Origin: Neckera pumila
Lineage: Eukaryota > Streptophyta > Bryopsida > Hypnales > Neckeraceae
DNA: 64,000 nucleotides
Direction of reading: 5' to 3'
NCBI GenBank assembly: GCA_963969595.1
Contig: OZ018408.1
Coordinates: forward strand, 4,647,823 to 4,711,822
The notes beneath the pieces are model-generated. The model did not search any database, was not told where the DNA came from, and was given only the letters and a program-made list of their open reading frames with translations. This document shows, piece by piece, positions 59,039-64,000 of the stretch (its first letter is position 1; each line of letters opens with the position of its first letter). Position numbers and translations under genes: made by a program.

Positions 59039-59622
59039 TATGTCGGTGACAGCAAGAGGGCCATGGACAAGTACACTTCCGAGATCTTCATGGGAGGCCG
59101 CAACACAGTCGTGATGCACAACACCTGCGAGGACTCGTTGTTGCCAGTCCCCCTTATCTTGGACTTGGTGTTATTGGCTGAGCTCTGTACCCGCATTCAG
59201 TTCAAGGAAGACGGAGAGGTAACACCTTTTTCCCCAAGAGACCAAGAACATGTTTTTTCGAATCAATGATGTTTAGGTCATATGTGGACTTTCTAGTGTT
59301 CAAATTTCTCGGTTAAATCGACCAGATGTTGCATTTCGAAACGTAATCCTGGTTGTAGGAATGCTTCTGGGTTTCTTTTGCATTTACTTTTGCATCGTAA
59401 CACCTAGGCACTAATTTAATGCAATCCTGGATATTGCAAGAGAAGCTGCATTCTTTCCACCCAGTGGCGACTCTTCTCAGCTACCTCACCAAGGCACCCC
59501 TTGTGCCTCCCGGTACCCCGGTGGTGAACGCCTTGGCAAAGCAGAGGGCGATGTTGGAGAATATCATGCGTGCTTGCATTGGGCTGTCCCCTGACAACAA
59601 CATGATGCTGGAGTACAAGTGA
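59039..59622 (+). pseudogene. MIPS fragment: last two exons, truncated and mis-spliced
   Basis: Matches MIPS exon 8 from codon TAT/TAC of [10 protein letters not shown] (59039-59218) and exon 9 (to the stop at 59620-59622). Exons 1-7 are absent because the copy starts at the duplication junction with repeat R. The exon 8 donor GAG|GTAACACC is kept. The exon 9 acceptor TTGCAG|GAGAAG has become TTGCAAGAGAAG, so the next AG shifts the frame by one base. Substitutions include E to K in MD(E/K)YTSE and AAP to PVP. With no N-terminal NAD site it cannot be an enzyme; it might still be transcribed. Confidence 0.92.
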
Positions 59623-60259
59623 TTTTGGAGACGCCGCAGCAGCAGCGGCCTAGGTCCAGCTCCTGACGTTCCTTCGTGACAAGAAACGGAACCTAAAACT
59701 ACTCAGGTGTATACTATCTGTGACCAACACCGTTTCCCTCTTCCCTTTGTGGACTTTCTGATCTTCCAACTGAAGGAGATTGCATGCGTTCATGTCTATT
59801 TGTTTCGTAGTTGAAGAACGATCATGGTTCTACTGCGGCTGGCAAGGGGGCAAGACTGTCGATCCAGTAGATGATAGGTGGGTATGTTTTAGTCAGGACC
59901 ATTCTGCTTAATATTGATGGCTTTGCTTCATTTTGTAATTCGACACTTGGGCTTTCAGATGAAATATATTCTTGCAGTTGTGAAGGAAATGCTGACGTTG
60001 AACAGAAGGTGTAAGCCCTTGGATTGAAATTGTTAGTCAATGTGTTCCGGTCGTGAAGCTGGATACAAGCAAGTATTCAGATGTTATACTCAGGAAGGAT
60101 TATCCCTGATGTCTCGTCATTGGAAGGGCAACCCTAAGAGAGCCAGGTTCCTGAATGCCGAGTTTGTGTCAGTTCTGAGGATTTCAGTTTCAGGTAATGC
60201 CCAGCTTCTCTATTTCTTGTTGCGAAGCTTTGGACTGGGGGACTGTTTGTGCACCACTA

Positions 60260-60531
60260 AGGTGGGTACACCCAAATGCGTCACTGACCTTAAACCGCCA
60301 TCTATACTCTCTGTACATCTCCAAAAGCAGTTCTGTACCTATGTGGAAGAAACGCTTTTAGAACCAAACTTTGTTCCTTAATAACTTTTGCATACAGTAT
60401 CCAAATGCTACGTTCTTTGGTGCGTTGGAACCTCCTTTCAATTGCCAATAAGACTGTATGAAAATCTGACCAGCCTAGTAACAGTAACTAAGCTCAGTAC
60501 CAATTTGTGGCGGTTTTGGGTGTACCCACCT
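60260..60531. mobile_element. TA-flanked MITE (Tc1/mariner-like) inserted in arm 2
   Basis: A 272-base element with perfect 17-bp ends AGGTGGGTACACCCAAA. TA flanks both sides (60258-60259 and 60532-60533). Arm 1 preserves the empty site with a single TA at 48673-48674 (CACCACTATTTGAG read on its minus strand). A TA duplication is the mark of the Tc1/mariner superfamily. No coding sequence. Confidence 0.88.
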
Positions 60532-61979
60532 TATTTGAGCACTAATGTGGAGCTGCCAACTCTACTGAGGAGCTATTCTGGATGCAACTGCTTCCTCACT
60601 TCCTTTCAAACCAGTTACTATTCTCAGAGCACGTCTTATTTGGTAAGAGTTTGTCACTAATCTGAAGTTCAATTCATGGGAAGCACAGGCGCAATGCCGT
60701 CGTATCATATTCCACCGGTATCATTTCTTTTAAGTTCACCTGAGCTTTACTTTGCAACAAGCGAACCTCGATCTTGATTGCTTGCTCCAGTGGCGATGTT
60801 TTGAACGTTTTGATTATGGGTACATAAGCAATATTCAGAGCTCTATTCTTATCTTTGCTCCTAAAAGAACGTGGATCATTGTGCTCTAGGATTATCTGTG
60901 ATGGATATTGCTGACACTCTGACCTTCGCACAAGTTGCTACAATTTGGACAGAAACATTGTTGACCATTGGAACATGGAAATACTGTTGAATGGTCCGCA
61001 GCAGAATCCGTCATTCCATAGGGCATAAAGCTTACAGTCTATATCGTTTGCACTCAATCACAAGCTGAAGGACAAACGAAACTAGCCTTCAGCATGCTGG
61101 TTTGGGAAACCTCCATGGTGAGGATTTGCAGACATTCCACTCAAATAGCCTTTCTGGATATTACTCCACAAATGTATATGACAAAATTATTAAGTCAGTC
61201 AAAAGCTTCAACAATATATTCTTAGACTATAAATCATGGAAGGCACTAATACAAGGCCTTGTACAGTCGTAGCCTTATGTAGTCTGGAGGATCAACCAGC
61301 CTGTACAATTCAAACCATGCATCATTTCGCGAACAGAGGATGGGTCTCGGGTTGTATCTTGCTTGCCAAGTTCCATACAGTAGTTTGTCTGCGTTCAGAT
61401 TTTGGGCTTCCCAACGTGTTGAAGCAAACTTTCTGAACTCCACTGAACTAATCAGCCTTTAGGAAAGATTAGTGATAAAGATTAGTGACTAGTATACTTC
61501 TAAATTTGGCTTCTAGGAGAATAGTGTAAATGCTGGCGAATCTTCTGCAACAATAGTGAGAAGCTGCTGTGTGCAAGCACTTCTATGCGTGCATCATTTT
61601 GGAAGCAACTCGTTTCATGGAAAACATGCACAAGAATCACCAAGAACATGCACAATGTGGAAATAGGTATTCAGGGAAAACCATGAATTTGACCCGGATG
61701 TGCCAAAAAGTGAGTGTCAAATCATATAAAAAAGAATTGTTCATATACATCAATCTCTTTCACAGTAAAGATTGAAACATCGTCTATGTGCTAAATATGT
61801 GACTCAAATTTCTGTATGTCTAAACATTAAATAGACCAGATATACATTTGTCCAAGTGTTTCAGTGTTTGCTGTAGACCATCATTGAATCACACTTTGAA
61901 CCTACTTTCAATCATACTTTTACACACATTGATGTCCTTTGAATCTTCTTTACATATCTAGCAATATACAGAACACTAG

Positions 61980-62714
61980 CTAGTAGGCCATGAATGCCGG
62001 TGGTGAGGGAGCCTCTCTCTCGTTATTCAAACCAGCCTCAATTAAATCCAAATACTTTGCTTCTTCAACACTCAAAGCCGGAAACAACTCCTCGCCAAGC
62101 TCAAGGGCATAAATCCAAGCATCCACAGGTGCTTGAATTTGCTCACTAATATCATCATCGTAAGAATTTGGTGCGCGTAGATCCACAGGTGCTTGCATTT
62201 GTTCACTAATATCATCATCATAAGATTTTGGTGCCATCCATGGATCCACAGGTGCTTGCATTTGCCCGCTAATATCATCAAAAGGAGAAGAGTTTGGTGC
62301 CAGGTCAAGCTTCGGGCGATCACTGGGAGGTGGCCTTTGGTAGGACGATGTATGCACCAGGCGCCTTTTTTGGCCACTCCCCCTCAAGCGCATTTGGAAT
62401 TGTTGCCCACAACTCAAGCACTCGAAGCGAGGTTGTGAGAGATTCGATTTGTTGTAGTATTTGAAGGGCGCATTGTCAGCCACACCGCAACAACGGCACT
62501 CTCTTGACAAGCCCTTTAGTTCTGGAGGATCCACGTTCCGCTGCTTGGCGTAGGTCCTGCTTTGCGGCCGGCAGTGGGAGCCCATGGTGAAGAACTTTTC
62601 GCAATTGCGACATTGGTACCGTGGCTGGGTCCGCTTTCCGTTTTCATAATACTTGAATAGGTTCTGAGTGGATTCAATGCCACAATGGTAGCAAAGCGTA
62701 CAGGGTTTCACCAT
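61980..62714 (-). CDS. Protein with two Dof-like C2C2 zinc fingers, copy 2
   Basis: 244 residues, paralogue of the gene at 46914-47558. All eight finger cysteines and both cores (FKYYENGKRTQPRYQC and FKYYNKSNLSQPRFEC) are kept, with roughly 20 replacements over the first 143 residues. The linker differs: an 18-20-residue unit of the form APxSYDDDISEQMQAPVD is present three times instead of once. The C-terminal acidic segment LELGEELFPALSVEEAKYLDLIEAG is retained, but the protein then ends in PPAFMAY because of a deletion relative to copy 1. The open frame and intact fingers suggest it is functional or recently so. It is convergent with the MIPS fragment. Confidence 0.75.
   Translation of the reverse strand: MVKPCTLCYHCGIESTQNLFKYYENGKRTQPRYQCRNCEKFFTMGSHCRPQSRTYAKQRNVDPPELKGLSRECRCCGVADNAPFKYYNKSNLSQPRFECLSCGQQFQMRLRGSGQKRRLVHTSSYQRPPPSDRPKLDLAPNSSPFDDISGQMQAPVDPWMAPKSYDDDISEQMQAPVDLRAPNSYDDDISEQIQAPVDAWIYALELGEELFPALSVEEAKYLDLIEAGLNNEREAPSPPAFMAY
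62111..62297 (-). repeat. In-frame coding minisatellite, three units of about 54-66 bp
   Basis: Each unit contains ATCCACAGGTGCTTGCATTT (or one-base variants) on the plus strand and encodes (D/S)ISxQ(M/I)QAPVD. The paralogue in arm 1 has one unit, so the array expanded after duplication or contracted in arm 1. Confidence 0.9.
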
Positions 62715-62966
62715 CGTACAGAATGATGCAAGACAGTCTCTGAGGAAACTTAAGAAGGAAACGAAGCTGGAAGGGATGCAGGAAGTAGCGGAATAAGGCA
62801 GAAGCGAGGGAAGGTAAACTAAAAACGGAGAGCCTGGAGGTCCCAGAATTAATACGCGGGAGGGAAGAAAGAAAACTTAAGCAAGCTACGCTCCGAGAAA
62901 TGAAGGAGGTCGCGGACTAATCGAAGGCAGAAGAGAAGTGCGAGCAGAGTGCGAGCAGGCCCTCAC

Positions 62967-62974
62967 TATTTATA
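62967..62974 (-). promoter_or_regulatory. TATA box of the second Dof-like gene
   Basis: TATAAATA on the minus strand, about 255 bases before the start codon, is conserved with 46648-46655 in arm 1. Confidence 0.6.
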
Positions 62975-63190
62975 CTTAAGGAAGGGAGGGGCGGTGTGTG
63001 GAGTACGGACCACGCTTCGGCTTCGTATTGGGTACTGCTGGCACTTTCTGAGCGTTGGATTTGGTCATACAGGCATTGCCAATGTGCGAGGGCGATGGGA
63101 TCATCGGTTCCTAGGAACTGATTGGCTTGATGGTCTGTCAGTTGCGTTGAGTGTTGGTGCTTCGGAGAGGTTGGGTTTCCCACTTCTCAC

Positions 63191-63475
63191 GAAATTCTGA
63201 ACTCCAGTTCCTGCCAATTTTTGGTGCTCCGATTACAACTAAAGTATCCATTACGCACACTAAATTGACACCATTAGTACGTGAATGCTCAGAATTCACG
63301 GTCCACTGTGCATTCAGGTCAATTTGCTTGCAGGACAGTGGACAGAAAACCCCTAAATCCTATAAACTTGCCCGATCACAGGACATTGCAATCGCCTCTA
63401 CTAAGATGAAAATTTTCAGGGTAGAAAATGAACTGAGTACAAGAAAGAGATTTCAGGATACCGACATTAGTTAGG
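63191..63475 (+). repeat. Direct repeat R, right copy
   Basis: Same-strand copy of 58752-59036. Beyond it the sequence AGTTAGGCTTAATGCA (63470-63485) still matches arm 1, so arm 2 ends just past this repeat. Confidence 0.9.
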
Positions 63476-63939
63476 CTTAATGCAATAGAGTCGGGGTGCA
63501 AGCTTAACAGTACATGCTGCACGATGAATTTGTCTGGTTGGGTCACAAGAAAAGGATCGATTGACTAACTGCATTGATTCCGTTTGCTCAGAATACTTGT
63601 TTTCTGATCTTGAAGATGATTTGAGCATCGACCTTTAGTTCAGGTCAATCTGCTTTGAGTGTGGCTCCTGTTTTCAAAGTATTTATGTTTTTGTTGGGTT
63701 CTGCTTGGGAGTCGAAAGGGACTTCATAATTTTGTATACATGCTTTCAGTTTCGATGCTTGTATTATGAATTTACGATCAAGTGCTGAAAATGAGTTTAA
63801 CCAAAATTGACCTTTAGTTTAGTCATGAATAGAAGTTGTGCATTTTACGCAAGAATTTGTAGGGGTTGGTTTGAGAAAGAGTTATCAGTTACCGTAAAGA
63901 GGGTAACATTGACTAACACAACGGACGCATAAAGTGAAC

Positions 63940-64000
63940 TGCCCATTTCTTTCGGGACTGTCTGATATTCCAACTGAAGGAGATTGCATGCGTTCATGCC
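63940..64000 (+). repeat. Start of a third copy of the duplicated segment
   Basis: CCAACTGAAGGAGATTGCAT and its neighbours match 59771-59800, the DNA just downstream of the MIPS fragment in arm 2, and its inverse near 49145-49180 in arm 1. The copy continues beyond the window. Confidence 0.8.

Larger units (their letters stand above)
59039..63485. repeat. Segmental duplication, arm 2 (inverted)
   Basis: Inverted copy of 46451-49905. Order on the plus strand: MIPS fragment, spacer with a MITE, second Dof-like gene (minus), its promoter, repeat R. It is bounded by direct copies of R. The spacer between the arms is about 9.1 kb and includes the 5' part of the intact MIPS gene. Confidence 0.9.

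Noticed and set aside
1..64000. tRNA, rRNA and CRISPR-like structures
   Set aside because: I looked for T-loop GTTCGAATC-type motifs, rRNA-like blocks and regularly spaced repeats and found none that hold together.

Overview
The window is nuclear DNA from a land plant. It carries a sucrose/H+ symporter, a nine-exon plant-type myo-inositol-3-phosphate synthase (MIPS), a plant-specific B3-domain protein and a pair of Dof-like zinc-finger genes. Genes are few and GC-richer; they sit in very AT-rich DNA full of short inverted-repeat transposons. The abundance of TTAA-flanked elements, a piggyBac-type transposon and single-exon SUT and B3 reading frames make me lean to a bryophyte or lycophyte rather than a seed plant, but this is an inference and I cannot name the species.

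Layout. 1-9 kb: AT-rich DNA with four roughly 0.9 kb TTAA-flanked non-autonomous elements (1062-1972, 2608-3531, 4024-4891, 6202-7137) and a GTTTT-tailed dispersed repeat (7358-7715). 9-13.1 kb: a gene-poor stretch and then the B3-domain gene on the minus strand (11791-12942). 14.17-19.50 kb: one piggyBac-like transposon with TTAA target site, matching ends and a broken transposase; a CACTA-like hairpin MITE is nested inside. 19.5-38 kb: mostly transposon remnants, including a 1.64 kb CACTA-like element (24921-26563) with perfect ACGT-core palindromes, more TTAA elements and several MITEs. 39.2-42.0 kb: the sucrose transporter, probably with a 5' UTR intron. 43.8-46.1 kb: two TTAA elements arranged head to head as a 1.8 kb inverted repeat.

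46.4-64 kb: a segmental duplication. Arm 1 (46.45-49.91 kb) holds a two-finger Dof-like gene (+) and the 3' end of the intact MIPS gene (-, 49326-52276), in convergent orientation. Arm 2 (59.04-63.49 kb) is an inverted copy with a second, still open Dof-like gene (-) and a two-exon MIPS fragment (+) that is a pseudogene. Arm 2 is bounded by direct repeats (58752-59036 and 63191-63475), and a third copy starts at the right edge of the window, so this is part of a larger array. Comparing the arms dates several changes: a TA-flanked MITE insertion in arm 2, a splice-acceptor mutation in the MIPS fragment, an in-frame coding minisatellite in the second Dof-like gene, and an upstream ORF present only in arm 1.

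The intact genes have unrelated roles: sucrose transport across a membrane, the first committed step of inositol synthesis in the cytosol, and nuclear DNA-binding proteins. No operon-like or pathway cluster is apparent. The strongest candidates for something undescribed are the paired Dof-like finger architecture and the piggyBac/TTAA-element community in a plant genome.
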